A stretch of DNA of 18,813 nt from an uncultured Rubrivivax sp. (GCA_937975735.1 CALJUI010000232.1:1-18813), one strand, 5' to 3'. Positions 1-7,543 are shown, counted from the first letter of the stretch. The notes: generated by a model not told the origin, from the sequence alone. Made by a program: numbers and translations.

Positions 1-65
1 GGCGACTGCGGCGCGGCCTCGGTCGCGGCCCAGGGGTTGTTCTTGTCGGGGGTCTTGTCGTCCAT
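1..65 (-). CDS. Probable glycine betaine/proline ABC transporter permease, N-terminus only
   Basis: Only the first 21 codons lie in the window, and the gene continues beyond base 1. The ATG at 65-63 opens a frame reading MDDKTPDKNNPWAATEAAPQ, a hydrophilic cytoplasmic N-terminus of the sort seen before the first membrane helix of ProW-type permeases. It starts 31 bases after the stop of the proV-like ATPase on the same strand, which is where proW normally sits. The identification is therefore mainly from operon position; no diagnostic permease motif is visible. A weak GGA lies a few bases upstream of the ATG. Confidence 0.55.
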   Translation of the reverse strand, partial: MDDKTPDKNNPWAATEAAPQS

Positions 66-96
66 CGGGTGTCCGGTTGCGGGTGGCGGGGCGGCG

Positions 97-1296
97 TCAG
101 GCCGCGGCGCGCTGGTCAAGGAATTCGAGCAGGGTGTTCTTCGTGATCGAGCCGCGGTAGCGGCCGGTCGGGTCGATGACCGGCAGACCGTGCGGGTGCG
201 AGGCCAGCGGCCCGTACAGCTCGGTGATCGGCGTGTCCGCGGTGATCGGCGTCACGTCGGCGATGAAGGCGTTGCGCAGCTTGGGATCGGGGTTGGCGCT
301 CGCCTCGGACTGCAGCGTGTCGATCGACACCACGCCCATGAAGGCGCCTTCGGGGCTGATCACGTAGCCGAACTCGCGCTGGTGCTGGCGCAGCCGCTGC
401 AGCGCCGAGCGTACGCCCATGCCCTGGTGGTCGATGATCGAGACCTGCGACTTGCGCGCCAGGTCGGCGGCCGAGAACACGTTGGTGACGTCGACGTTCT
501 TGAAGAACGAGCGCACGTAGGGCGTCGCCGGATTCTTGATGATGTCTTCGGGCGTGCCGACCTGGACCACGTTGCCGCCCTCCATGATCGCGATGCGGTC
601 GCCGATGCGGATGGCTTCGTCGAGGTCGTGCGAGATGAAGATGATGGTGCGCCGATCCTTGCGCTGCAGCTTGACCAGTTCGTCCTGCATCTCGGTGCGG
701 ATCAGCGGGTCCAGCGCCGAGAAGGCCTCGTCCATCAGCAGCACCGACGGGTTGTTGGCCAGCGCGCGCGCCAGGCCGACGCGCTGCTGCATGCCGCCGG
801 ACAACTCGTCCGGGTAGCTCTGGGCCCACTGCGCCAGCCCCACCTGCTCCAACGCCGCCATCGCCGCGGCGTCGCGCGCCGCGCGCGGCTCGCCGGCCAG
901 GTCGAGGCCGAAGCCGGCGTTGTGCAGCACGCTCAGGTGCGGCATCAGCGCGAAGGACTGGAACACCATGCTGATGTGCTTGCGGCGCAGTTCGCGCAGG
1001 GCCTTGGGCGACATCGTCGCGATGTCCTGGCCGTCGAACAGCACCTCGCCGGCGGTCGGCTCGATCAGGCGATTGAGCAGCCGGACCAGGGTCGACTTGC
1101 CCGAACCCGACAGGCCCATGACGACGAAGATCTCGCCTTCGCGCACGCTGAAGCTGGCGTCGTTGACGCCCAGGGTCTGGCCGGTGCGTTCGAAGATGGC
1201 GTCCTTGTCCAGGCCCTCGCGAACCAGCCGCATGGCGTCCTGCGGCCGGTTGCCGAAGACCTTGTAGAGATGCCGGATGACAAGGCGCTCTTTCAA
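97..1296 (-). CDS. proV: Glycine betaine/L-proline ABC transporter ATP-binding protein (ProV-type)
   Basis: The 399-residue product, close to the usual ProV length of about 400, powers import of osmoprotectants through a ProW permease. Visible parts: Walker A GLSGSGKST (about 61-69), Q-loop VFQSF, signature LSGGMQQR (about 165-172), Walker B VLLMDE (about 185-190), switch histidine in ISHD (about 222-224), then a C-terminal pair of CBS domains ending in ITKNTLLEFLDQ. CBS domains in this family sense ionic strength or nucleotides. The frame stays open to 1452, but the upstream part has no family similarity. I place the start at TTG 1296-1294, because AAGGA (1308-1304) sits seven bases upstream and the protein then begins as ProV does (KERLVIRHLYKVFG). 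A permease gene follows after 31 bases. The promoter is probably at 1518-1546. Confidence 0.93.
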   Translation of the reverse strand: MKERLVIRHLYKVFGNRPQDAMRLVREGLDKDAIFERTGQTLGVNDASFSVREGEIFVVMGLSGSGKSTLVRLLNRLIEPTAGEVLFDGQDIATMSPKALRELRRKHISMVFQSFALMPHLSVLHNAGFGLDLAGEPRAARDAAAMAALEQVGLAQWAQSYPDELSGGMQQRVGLARALANNPSVLLMDEAFSALDPLIRTEMQDELVKLQRKDRRTIIFISHDLDEAIRIGDRIAIMEGGNVVQVGTPEDIIKNPATPYVRSFFKNVDVTNVFSAADLARKSQVSIIDHQGMGVRSALQRLRQHQREFGYVISPEGAFMGVVSIDTLQSEASANPDPKLRNAFIADVTPITADTPITELYGPLASHPHGLPVIDPTGRYRGSITKNTLLEFLDQRAAA

Positions 1297-1327
1297 GTGC
1301 TGTTCCTTCCATGAAAGCGATGAGTAG

Positions 1328-1349
1328 CCGCCGGTTTGGCAAACGGCGG
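1328..1349 (-). other. Stem-loop in the proV leader
   Basis: CCGCCG (1328-1333) pairs with CGGCGG (1344-1349). Inside it TTT (1335-1337) pairs with AAA (1341-1343), leaving one bulged G (1334) and a three-base loop. It lies 31 bases before the TTG start codon of proV, between the proposed promoter and the ribosome binding site. There is no T-tract after it, so it is not a typical terminator. Whether it acts in RNA is not known. Confidence 0.45.
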
Positions 1350-1383
1350 GCCGGGGCAGGGTGGGATGCGGCGTCCATGCAGG

Positions 1384-1412
1384 CCGTCGCGACGGAGTCG
1401 GCGAAACGACTC
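1384..1412 (-). other. Two adjacent inverted repeats in the proV leader
   Basis: A perfect 12-base palindrome (1384-1395, CCGTCGCGACGG) is followed by a perfect six-base-pair stem (GAGTCG 1395-1400, CGACTC 1407-1412) with the loop GCGAAA. Both lie in the non-coding leader between the proposed promoter and the proV start. A third small stem (CCGTT 1466-1470, AACGG 1476-1480) and a longer-range pairing (TCCCCGC 1442-1448 with GCGGGGA 1492-1498) enclose the rest of the leader. GC-rich DNA makes chance stems common, so function is uncertain. Confidence 0.35.
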
Positions 1413-1498
1413 GAACGCCAACTCGCGGGCCGGCGCCGAACTCCCCGCGCAATCACAGTGCTCGACCGTTGACAGAACGGGCAAGAACCGTGCGGGGA

Positions 1499-1520
1499 AC
1501 TACATTGGAACAAATGTAGT
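1499..1520. promoter_or_regulatory. Operator-like palindrome
   Basis: ACTACATT (1499-1506) and AATGTAGT (1513-1520) are perfect eight-base arms around a six-base centre. The palindrome overlaps the proposed -10 element of the minus-strand promoter and reaches past the expected transcription start, the classic place for a repressor site. Its TACA/TGTA core recalls several repressor families, including BlaI/MecI-type operators, but no regulator gene lies nearby, so the binding protein is unknown. The AT-rich arms stand out in a GC-rich region. Confidence 0.55.
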
Positions 1521-1546
1521 GTAGTAGACTCAGCGGCCTGCAGCAA
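1518..1546 (-). promoter_or_regulatory. Predicted sigma-70 promoter of the proV operon
   Basis: On the minus strand TTGCTG (1546-1541) and TACACT (1523-1518) are separated by exactly 17 bases. That is a good match to the -35 and -10 consensus. Transcription would start near 1511, inside the palindrome at 1499-1520, and leave an untranslated leader of about 215 bases before the TTG start of proV. No comparable plus-strand promoter for the porin was found in the rest of the spacer (1547-1747). Confidence 0.5.
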
Positions 1547-1747
1547 TTTCGTTGCCGCATGTCCCCGGGCCCACACCGGGCACCGGCATCGCTTGCGGAG
1601 CTGCAAAGCCAGCGCCCGGCGCTTGGCCCGCTGCCCCGCCGCAGGCCTGAATCCCTGCGTTTCCATCCTCGCCCGGACCCCGATCGACCATGACGGTCGG
1701 CGTCGCCATCGTCCGGGCCCCTTGCATTGACCGAGAACCCCCTGCCC

Positions 1748-2734
1748 ATGCGTCTACGCCAAGCCACCGCCATCGCGGCTGCCCTGCCTGTCCTTTGCCT
1801 CGCCACCGCCGCGACGGCCCAGTCGTCCTACACACTGTCCGGGTATCTCGACATCGGCCTCTACCGAGGCTTCGACAAAAGCAGGAACGTCGGCACGATC
1901 CAGCGCAGTTCGATCACGCTCGCGGGCACCGAGGATCTGGGCTCAGGGCTGAACGCCACCTTCAAGCTCCAGCAACGGTTCGATGCGGATACCGGCGGGA
2001 CCGAAGGCGCGGGCAGCAAGCCCTTCTGGCACGGCGAGTCCACTGTCGGCCTGAAAGGGGCCTTCGGCCATGTACGGCTCGGCCGTGCGCTCGACGTCAT
2101 CTACGCCAACGACTGGGCCTTCGATCCGTGGTCCAACTTTGACCGCGTCGCGTCGCCGGCCTGGAACAACTGGCATTGGAACTACGCGACCGATCGCACC
2201 GCGAACAACGGCAGCCCGGAATACGGCCGGCTGTCCAACGGGCTCTTCTACGACTCGCCTTCGCTCGGCGGCTTCACCGTCCACTTCAGCGGGGCCTTCG
2301 AGAACAGCGCGGGCGCCGGTGGCGGCACGGGCGACAACGCCGGCCTGGCGGTCCAGTACGCCTCGGGCCCGGTCGCGCTGATGCTGGCCGGCTCACGCAA
2401 CAGCAGCGGCGACACGATCCAGTTCGCCGGCGTCCGCTACCGCGCGGACGCGCTGACGCTGATGGCCGCTTACGACCGCAGCGTCTTCGACGCGGTGATC
2501 GACTCGACGGCCGAAGTCGTGACGATCGGCGCCGTCTACGCGGTGGGCAGCGGCCACCTGAAGGCCGGTTTCGGCCATCGTGACGTCGACGGCGCGAAGA
2601 GCCGGTTCATCGGGCTCGGCGCCGACTACAGCCTGTCCAAGCGCACGACCGCCTACGTCAGCCTGGGCCGGCAGGATCCGGACGGCGCGGCCAACCGGAC
2701 CGCCTACGGCATGGGGATCTCCCACAGCTTCTGA
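1748..2734 (+). CDS. Gram-negative general porin (Burkholderiales type)
   Basis: The 328-residue product is an outer-membrane beta-barrel, expected to form trimers for diffusion of small solutes. The N-terminus is a signal peptide (MRLRQATAIAAALPVLCLA, cut after ATAATA before QSS), followed by SSYTLSGYLDIGLYRG, the usual first strand of this porin family. Later segments alternate polar and hydrophobic residues (SITLAGTEDLGSGLNATFKLQQRF; FGHVRLGRALDVIY) and the last residue is phenylalanine, as needed for barrel assembly. The frame is open from a TTG at 1727, but the ATG at 1748 gives a proper signal peptide. The Shine-Dalgarno sequence is poor. It is divergent from proV across 451 bases and ends 15 bases from a convergent gene. 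The substrate cannot be told. Confidence 0.92.
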   Translation: MRLRQATAIAAALPVLCLATAATAQSSYTLSGYLDIGLYRGFDKSRNVGTIQRSSITLAGTEDLGSGLNATFKLQQRFDADTGGTEGAGSKPFWHGESTVGLKGAFGHVRLGRALDVIYANDWAFDPWSNFDRVASPAWNNWHWNYATDRTANNGSPEYGRLSNGLFYDSPSLGGFTVHFSGAFENSAGAGGGTGDNAGLAVQYASGPVALMLAGSRNSSGDTIQFAGVRYRADALTLMAAYDRSVFDAVIDSTAEVVTIGAVYAVGSGHLKAGFGHRDVDGAKSRFIGLGADYSLSKRTTAYVSLGRQDPDGAANRTAYGMGISHSF

Positions 2735-2749
2735 GCGATGCGCCCCGCG

Positions 2750-3517
2750 TCAGCGCCCTTCGAACCGAGGGGGCCGGCGCTCGGCCAGAGCCGCCAAACC
2801 CTCGCGCAGATCCTCGCTGTCGGCACAGCGCGCCTGCGCGGCGGTGATGGCGGCCGGGTCGTCGCGGCCCGCGGCCAGGTCGCCGAGCGCGCGTTTCATG
2901 CCACGCACGGCAAGCGGCGCGTTCGCCGCCAGCGTGTCGGACAGCCGGTCCACCGCCGCGTCGAGGTCGTCCGGCGCGACGAGCTGGTCGAGGTAGCCCA
3001 TCGCCAGCAGCGTCGGCGCGTCCAGCACCTCGGCGAGCAGGAACAGCCGCTTGGCAGCCTGCAGCCCGAGCCGCGCCACCCCGCGCCGCAGCCCGCTGGC
3101 GTAGTAGTGCAGGCCGATGCGCGCCGCCGGCATGCGCAGCGCCATGCCGGTGACGCCGATCCGGAAGTCGCAGGCCAGCGCGAGGTCGACCGCGCCGCCG
3201 TGCACGTCGCCATGCAGGCGCGCGACGGTCGGCAGCGGCAGCGCCTCGAGCGCGTCGACCATGCGCTCGAAGGCAAGCGGTGCGCTCGCCGCCGCGGGCC
3301 CGAGCTCGCCGAGGTGGAAGCCGGTGCTGAAGGCGCGGCCTTCGCCGGTGAGCACGAGAACGCGCGCATGCTCGTCGTCGCGCAGCCGATCGAAGTGCGC
3401 CGTCAGCGTGGCAAGGTCTTCGCCGTGCAAGCGGTTCAGGTGCCGGGGCCGGCGCAGCGTGATCCGGGCGACGCCGTCGGGTCCGATCGCCAGCGTCGGC
3501 GCGCCGGCCTCGCTCAT
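2750..3517 (-). CDS. Enoyl-CoA hydratase/isomerase family protein with altered catalytic residues
   Basis: A 255-residue crotonase-fold protein. The two backbone oxyanion-hole segments are recognisable (AFSTGFHLGEL at 62-72 and LHGDVHGGAVDLALACD at 101-117), followed by MPAARIGL and a C-terminal helical region. In classical hydratases the acid-base pair is Glu144/Glu164 (rat numbering), 20 residues apart. Here the aligned positions are Asp111 and Ala131, also exactly 20 apart, so ordinary hydratase activity is doubtful. It may be an isomerase, a thioesterase-like or decarboxylase-like member, or a non-catalytic homologue. Its ATG (3517-3515) overlaps the serA stop by four bases (ATGA), which implies translational coupling as the last gene of the serC-serA operon. 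Confidence 0.88.
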   Translation of the reverse strand: MSEAGAPTLAIGPDGVARITLRRPRHLNRLHGEDLATLTAHFDRLRDDEHARVLVLTGEGRAFSTGFHLGELGPAAASAPLAFERMVDALEALPLPTVARLHGDVHGGAVDLALACDFRIGVTGMALRMPAARIGLHYYASGLRRGVARLGLQAAKRLFLLAEVLDAPTLLAMGYLDQLVAPDDLDAAVDRLSDTLAANAPLAVRGMKRALGDLAAGRDDPAAITAAQARCADSEDLREGLAALAERRPPRFEGR

Positions 3518-4710
3518 GCCGGCAGCGGCAGGTAGCGCACGCCCAGCACGCCGGTGATGCCGCGCAGGCGTTCGAGCACCTCGGGGGCGACCGGGCTGTC
3601 GACGTCGACCAGCGTGTAGGCCATGTCGCCGCGCGACTTGTTGACCATGTTGTGGATGTTCAACCCGGCGTCGGCCATCGCGGTCGAGATCTGGCCCAGC
3701 ATGTTTGGCACGTTGGCGTTGGCGATCGCGACGCGGAAGGCCGACTCGCGCGCCATCGTCACCGCGGGGAAGTTCACCGCGTTGACCACCTGGCCGTGCT
3801 CGAGGTAGTCGCGCAGCTGGTCGACGACCATCACCGCGCAGTTCTCCTCGGCCTCGCGCGTCGACGCGCCCAGGTGGGGCAGCGCGACGATCTTCGGGTG
3901 GCCGTGGATCGACGAGCCCGGGAAGTCGCAGACGTACTGCCCCAGGTGGCCGGCGGCCAGCGACTCGAGCACCGCGTCGTGGTCGACCACGCCTTCGCGG
4001 CTGAAGTTCAGCAGCACCGCGCCGGGCGGCAGCAGGCCGATGTTGGCCGGGTTGATCAGGTGCCGCGTCGCATCGACCAGCGGCACGTGCAGCGAGACGA
4101 AGCGCGCGCTGCGCAGCACCTCGTTGACGCTGGTCGCGCGGCGCACCTGCGAGGGCAGGCTCCAGGCCGCGTCGACGGTGATCTCCGGGTCGTGGCCCAG
4201 CACCTGCATGCCGAGCTTGATCGCGACGTCGGCGACCATGCATCCGATCTTGCCCAGGCCGATCACGCCCAGCGTCTGGCCGGCCAGCTCGAAGCCGGCG
4301 AAGGCCTTCTTGCCATCCTCGACGACGCGGTCGAGGTCGGGCTCGCCGGCATCGAGCGACGCGGTGAAACGCAGCGCCGCCGGCAGGTTGCGCGCGGCCA
4401 GCAGCATGCCGGCGACGACCAGTTCCTTGACCGCGTTGGCGTTCGCGCCCGGCGCGTTGAACACCGGCGCGCCGCGCCGGCTCATCAGGTCGACCGGGAT
4501 GTTGTTGGTGCCGGCGCCGGCGCGGCCGATCGCGAGCACGCTGGCCGGGATGTCCATCGCATGCAGGTCGGCCGAGCGGACGAGGATCGCGTCCGGCGCG
4601 GCGACGTCCTTGCCGACGCGGTAGCGCTCGGCCGGCAGCCGCGACAGGCCGGCGGCGGCGATCTGGTTGAGCACCAGCACGCCCAGGCGGTGGGTGGCCG
4701 CCTCAGCCAT
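3514..4710 (-). CDS. serA: D-3-phosphoglycerate dehydrogenase
   Basis: The first enzyme of serine synthesis: it oxidises 3-phosphoglycerate to 3-phosphohydroxypyruvate with NAD. The 398-residue protein has a substrate-binding lobe (1-100 and 290-320), a Rossmann domain with GLGKIG at 151-156, catalytic Arg238 in NFSREGVVD and His279 in PHLGAST, and a C-terminal ACT domain (about 325-395, FRVAIANANVPNMLGQIS) for allosteric control, probably by serine. It is of the short SerA type with a single ACT domain. The region where the canonical DVFxxEP glutamate lies reads CDFPGSSIHGHP, with no obvious acid. The start overlaps the end of serC by eight bases, and the stop overlaps the hydratase-like gene. 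With serC directly upstream the role is secure. Confidence 0.92.
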   Translation of the reverse strand: MAEAATHRLGVLVLNQIAAAGLSRLPAERYRVGKDVAAPDAILVRSADLHAMDIPASVLAIGRAGAGTNNIPVDLMSRRGAPVFNAPGANANAVKELVVAGMLLAARNLPAALRFTASLDAGEPDLDRVVEDGKKAFAGFELAGQTLGVIGLGKIGCMVADVAIKLGMQVLGHDPEITVDAAWSLPSQVRRATSVNEVLRSARFVSLHVPLVDATRHLINPANIGLLPPGAVLLNFSREGVVDHDAVLESLAAGHLGQYVCDFPGSSIHGHPKIVALPHLGASTREAEENCAVMVVDQLRDYLEHGQVVNAVNFPAVTMARESAFRVAIANANVPNMLGQISTAMADAGLNIHNMVNKSRGDMAYTLVDVDSPVAPEVLERLRGITGVLGVRYLPLPA

Positions 4711-5785
4711 GTTCGGCGTCCAACTGCTTCATGTAATCGACCAGCGTCCGCACGCCTTCGATCGGCATCGCGTTGTAGATCGAAGCGCGCATGCCGCCGA
4801 CCGACCGGTGGCCCTTGAGCTGCACCATGCCGCGCGCCTCGGCACCCTTCAGGAAGGCGGCGTCCAGCGCCTCGTCCTTCAGCTTGAAGGGCACGTTCAT
4901 CAGCGAACGGCAGTCCTTCGCGACCGGGCTGCGGTAGAACGCGCTGCCGTCGAGGAAGTCGTACAGCAGCGCTGCCTTCGCGCGGTTGCGCTCGGCCATC
5001 GCCGCCAGTCCGCCCTGCGCCTTGATCCAGCGGAAGACCAGGCCGGCGATGTAGATCGCGTAGGTCGGCGGCGTGTTGTACATCGACTCGTTGTCGGCGA
5101 CGGTCTTGTAGTCGAAGGCCGACGGCGTGGCCGGAAGCGCCTGGCCGAGCAGGTCCTCGCGCACGATCACGATCGTCAGGCCGGCGGGCCCGATGTTCTT
5201 CTGCGCGCCGCCGTAGATCAGGCCGTACTTCGACACGTCGACCGGACGCGACAGGATGTTGCTCGACATGTCGGCCACCAGCGGCACGTCGCCGACTTCG
5301 GGGGTGGCGTGGTACTCGACACCGCCGATCGTCTCGTTCGCGCAGATGTGCACGTAGGCGGCGTTCGGGTCGAGCTTCCAGGTCGGGCGCGGCGGGATCG
5401 TCGTGTAGCCGGTGTCGGCGCTGCTCGCCGCGACGTTGACCGTGGCGTACTTCTTCGCCTCCTTGATCGATTTCTTGGACCACTCGCCGGTGTCGACGAA
5501 GTCGATGCTGGTCTTGCCGCGCAGCAGGTTCATCGGCACGATGGCGTTCTCGCCGATCGCGCCGCCCTGCATGAACAGCACCTTGTAGTTCGCCGGCACG
5601 GCGAGCAGCTCGCGCAGCAGCGCCTCGGCCTCGGCGGCGATCGCGATGAACTCCTTGCCGCGGTGGCTCATCTCCATCACCGACATGCCCGAGCCGTGCC
5701 AGTCGAGCATCTCCTCGGCCGCCTGGCGCAGCACGGGTTCGGGCAGCGCGGCCGGGCCGGCGCTGAAGTTGTAGACACGCGTCAT
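4703..5785 (-). CDS. serC: Phosphoserine aminotransferase
   Basis: A PLP enzyme of 360 residues (E. coli SerC has 362) that converts 3-phosphohydroxypyruvate and glutamate to phosphoserine. It can also serve the pyridoxal phosphate pathway. It begins with the family hallmark VYNFSAGPAALP, carries GMSVMEMSHRGKEF (33-46), the FMQGGA turn (71-76), CANETIGGVEYH (148-159), and the PLP lysine Lys196 in YGGAQKNIGPAG, with C-terminal HRSVGGMRASIYNA as the substrate-binding arginine segment. The ATG at 5785 is preceded by a strong GAGGAG (5799-5794) at an eight-base spacing. It is the first gene of the serC-serA-hydratase-like operon. Confidence 0.96.
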   Translation of the reverse strand: MTRVYNFSAGPAALPEPVLRQAAEEMLDWHGSGMSVMEMSHRGKEFIAIAAEAEALLRELLAVPANYKVLFMQGGAIGENAIVPMNLLRGKTSIDFVDTGEWSKKSIKEAKKYATVNVAASSADTGYTTIPPRPTWKLDPNAAYVHICANETIGGVEYHATPEVGDVPLVADMSSNILSRPVDVSKYGLIYGGAQKNIGPAGLTIVIVREDLLGQALPATPSAFDYKTVADNESMYNTPPTYAIYIAGLVFRWIKAQGGLAAMAERNRAKAALLYDFLDGSAFYRSPVAKDCRSLMNVPFKLKDEALDAAFLKGAEARGMVQLKGHRSVGGMRASIYNAMPIEGVRTLVDYMKQLDAEHG

Positions 5786-5816
5786 CCAGTATTCTCCTCG
5801 GTGGTCCTTGCGCCCG

Positions 5817-5822
5817 ATTATC
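5817..5822 (-). promoter_or_regulatory. Possible -10 element for serC
   Basis: GATAAT on the minus strand matches the -10 consensus at five of six positions. It would start transcription near 5810, giving a leader of about 25 bases that includes the GAGGAG ribosome binding site. No good -35 sequence is found at 16-18 bases, so the call is weak. Confidence 0.3.
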
Positions 5823-5905
5823 GGCGGGCTGCGGCGCCCCGGCTTGCCCGCACGGCCCGACGGTGCGAGCATCGGGGCCGAATCCCAACTCCCACGAGGA
5901 CCGCC

Positions 5906-6589
5906 ATGGCCACCAAGAACGCCTTCGATGTCGACGCCCTGATCAGCCAGTTCGAGACCGCCTCCGCCCAGGGCAGCGCCCAGCTGCGCCAGGCCGTGGG
6001 CCAGGCCACGCTGCAGGCGCTGCAGGGCCGCGAACTGACGCTGAAGAACATCCGCGCGGTGCTGGGCACGGTCGGCCAGGCGGCCAACGCCGGTCTGGCG
6101 AAGAACGTCGCGCCGGCGATGGACGTCGACAAGCTGCTCGATTCGGCCGTCGCCGGCATGGACGACGCGCTGCTGAAGGCCGTCGACGCCAACCGGGTCG
6201 CGCTCGAGCAGCTGGTCGCCCAGGGCGCCGACCTGCGCGACAAGCACCTGAAGAAGGCGATCGCCGACCTCGAGAAGTTCGAGGACACGCTGATCGACAC
6301 CGTGTCGAAGAGCGCCGGCGGCGCCGGCGAGCAGATGGCCAAGGCCTGGGCGCAGGTGCTCGACCGGCTGAACGCCGGCGGCACGCTGTCCGGCGCGAAG
6401 GCCTCGAGCACCGCCGAGCAGTTCCAGCAGCAGTTCGGCCAGATGCAGACCGCGATGCGCGACAGCCGCCAGGCCGGGCTGCGCGCGGCGCAGGCCTTGG
6501 CCGAGAGCTACACCGCGATGGTCAGCGGCGTGCTGATCGGCATGGCCGACGCGATGAAGGCGCCGTCGTCGAAGGCGAAGAAGAAGTAG
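5906..6589 (+). CDS. Phasin-like helical protein of unknown function
   Basis: A 227-residue protein with no signal peptide or membrane segment. It is almost wholly alpha-helical by composition: rich in Ala, Gln, Leu and Lys, with very few aromatic residues or Pro and a long amphipathic pattern (FETASAQGSAQLRQAVGQA; LDSAVAGMDDALLKAVDAN). It ends in a lysine-rich tail (SSKAKKK). Such proteins in polyhydroxyalkanoate-storing betaproteobacteria are often phasins that coat storage granules; that assignment is by resemblance only, and no strict phasin motif was recognised. The ATG has GAGGA (5896-5900) five bases upstream, and the longer upstream open frame is antisense to serC. It is divergent from serC (120 bases between starts) and ends seven bases before the stop of a convergent regulator. 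Confidence 0.8.
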   Translation: MATKNAFDVDALISQFETASAQGSAQLRQAVGQATLQALQGRELTLKNIRAVLGTVGQAANAGLAKNVAPAMDVDKLLDSAVAGMDDALLKAVDANRVALEQLVAQGADLRDKHLKKAIADLEKFEDTLIDTVSKSAGGAGEQMAKAWAQVLDRLNAGGTLSGAKASSTAEQFQQQFGQMQTAMRDSRQAGLRAAQALAESYTAMVSGVLIGMADAMKAPSSKAKKK

Positions 6590-6591
6590 CC

Positions 6592-6620
6592 CCTCGCTAG
6601 GCGAGGTCGCCCAGGCGACC
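6592..6620. terminator. Overlapping hairpins between convergent genes
   Basis: Two perfect stems overlap here: CCTCGC (6592-6597) with GCGAGG (6601-6606), loop TAG; and GGTCGCC (6605-6611) with GGCGACC (6614-6620), two-base loop. They cover the ends of the phasin-like gene and the rpiR-family gene, and could stop transcription from both sides. No T-tract follows on either strand, and the second hairpin lies in the last codons of the regulator. Confidence 0.4.
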
Positions 6621-7496
6621 GTGCCACTGCTCGACCCCCTGCAGGCGCTGGCGCCCGGCGTCGCCCAGCGTCTGCGCCAGCTGTGCGGCGATGAAGTTGA
6701 GCACGCTGACGGCAGCGGCGTAGCTGTCGAACATCGAGGCGCCGCGGCAGTGGCAGGTCAGCGTCCAGTCGGCGAAGCGCAGGTCGGCGGCGCCGGACGG
6801 GTCGGTCACGAGGACGATGCGCGCCGACGCCGCGTGCGCGGCGCGCAGCGCGGCGGCGAAGGCCGGCACGCGGCGCCGGAAGCCCATCGCCAGCACCACG
6901 TCCTCGCGGCCGAGCCCGACCAGGCTCTCGGCCAGCGTCTCGGTCGGTAGCGGCGCGATCTCGACGCCGGGCCGCAGCAGCCCGATCTGGGCGCGGGCGT
7001 ACATCGCGAGCCAGGCGCTGTTGCGAAAGCCGGTCACGATGACCCGGCGCGCCTTCGCCAGGGCCTCCACCGTGCCCTCGAGATCGCGATCGGACAGTGC
7101 GCCGAGCGTGCGGGCCAGGATCTGCTGGTCGGCCGCGATGTGGCTGGCGAAGGCGGCGTGCGGGCCGCCACCGACCGGCGCGGCCGCCTCGAGGTAGACC
7201 GGCGAGCCCCACTGCTGCGCGTCCCGGGCCTCGGTCCGCGCGGCGGCGTAGCTGACGAAGCCCAGCCGCTGGATCAGCCGCGTGACGGCGGCCTTGGACG
7301 TGCCGGCATCGGCCGCCAGCTCGGTCGCCGAGTGGGTCGCGAGACGACCGGGGTGGTTGAGCAGCACGTCGGCCACCGTGATCTCGCTGCCGGGCAGCAC
7401 GTCGTAGCAGGCGCGGATGCGGTCCTCCAGCGTCGGCTTGGCGGCGGCGCGCGGCTTGCGCGACCCACGGGAGGTGGGCATCGAGTTCGTCGTCAT
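6597..7496 (-). CDS. MurR/RpiR family transcriptional regulator
   Basis: A 299-residue DNA-binding regulator. After a basic tail (residues 9-20) comes the RpiR-type helix-turn-helix (about 22-90, with SATELAADAGTSKAAVTRLIQRLGF as the core), a linker, and a SIS domain (about 140-275, starting RRVIVTGFRNSAWLAMYA) that normally binds a phosphosugar or other small effector. The ATG at 7496 lacks a clear Shine-Dalgarno sequence; Met6 is an alternative start. It is divergent from the TRAP/diaminopropionate operon, with 162 bases between the starts, and is therefore its likely regulator. Amino-acid and ureide catabolic clusters with an RpiR regulator are known, so the effector need not be a sugar. 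Confidence 0.92.
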   Translation of the reverse strand: MTTNSMPTSRGSRKPRAAAKPTLEDRIRACYDVLPGSEITVADVLLNHPGRLATHSATELAADAGTSKAAVTRLIQRLGFVSYAAARTEARDAQQWGSPVYLEAAAPVGGGPHAAFASHIAADQQILARTLGALSDRDLEGTVEALAKARRVIVTGFRNSAWLAMYARAQIGLLRPGVEIAPLPTETLAESLVGLGREDVVLAMGFRRRVPAFAAALRAAHAASARIVLVTDPSGAADLRFADWTLTCHCRGASMFDSYAAAVSVLNFIAAQLAQTLGDAGRQRLQGVEQWHGRLGDLA

Positions 7497-7543
7497 GGGC
7501 TGGGTCGGCAGGTATGGGACTTGCGATCAGCTTCGACCGTAGC

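Noticed and set aside
37..1314. 425-codon plus-strand open frame
   Set aside because: Antisense to the proV-like gene, rich in Arg, Asp, His and Val in the pattern of a reverse-frame shadow of GC-rich coding DNA, with no domain.
1469..1474. TTGACA as a plus-strand -35 for the porin
   Set aside because: No -10 element occurs at 16-18 bases; the region downstream is GCGGGGAA. TTGACA here is part of a small stem in the opposite leader.
2750..4243. Single long minus-strand protein covering serA and the hydratase-like gene
   Set aside because: Only the part after the ATG at 3517 has family similarity. Upstream, the frame is the out-of-phase shadow of serA, with Arg/Ala/Pro-rich text.
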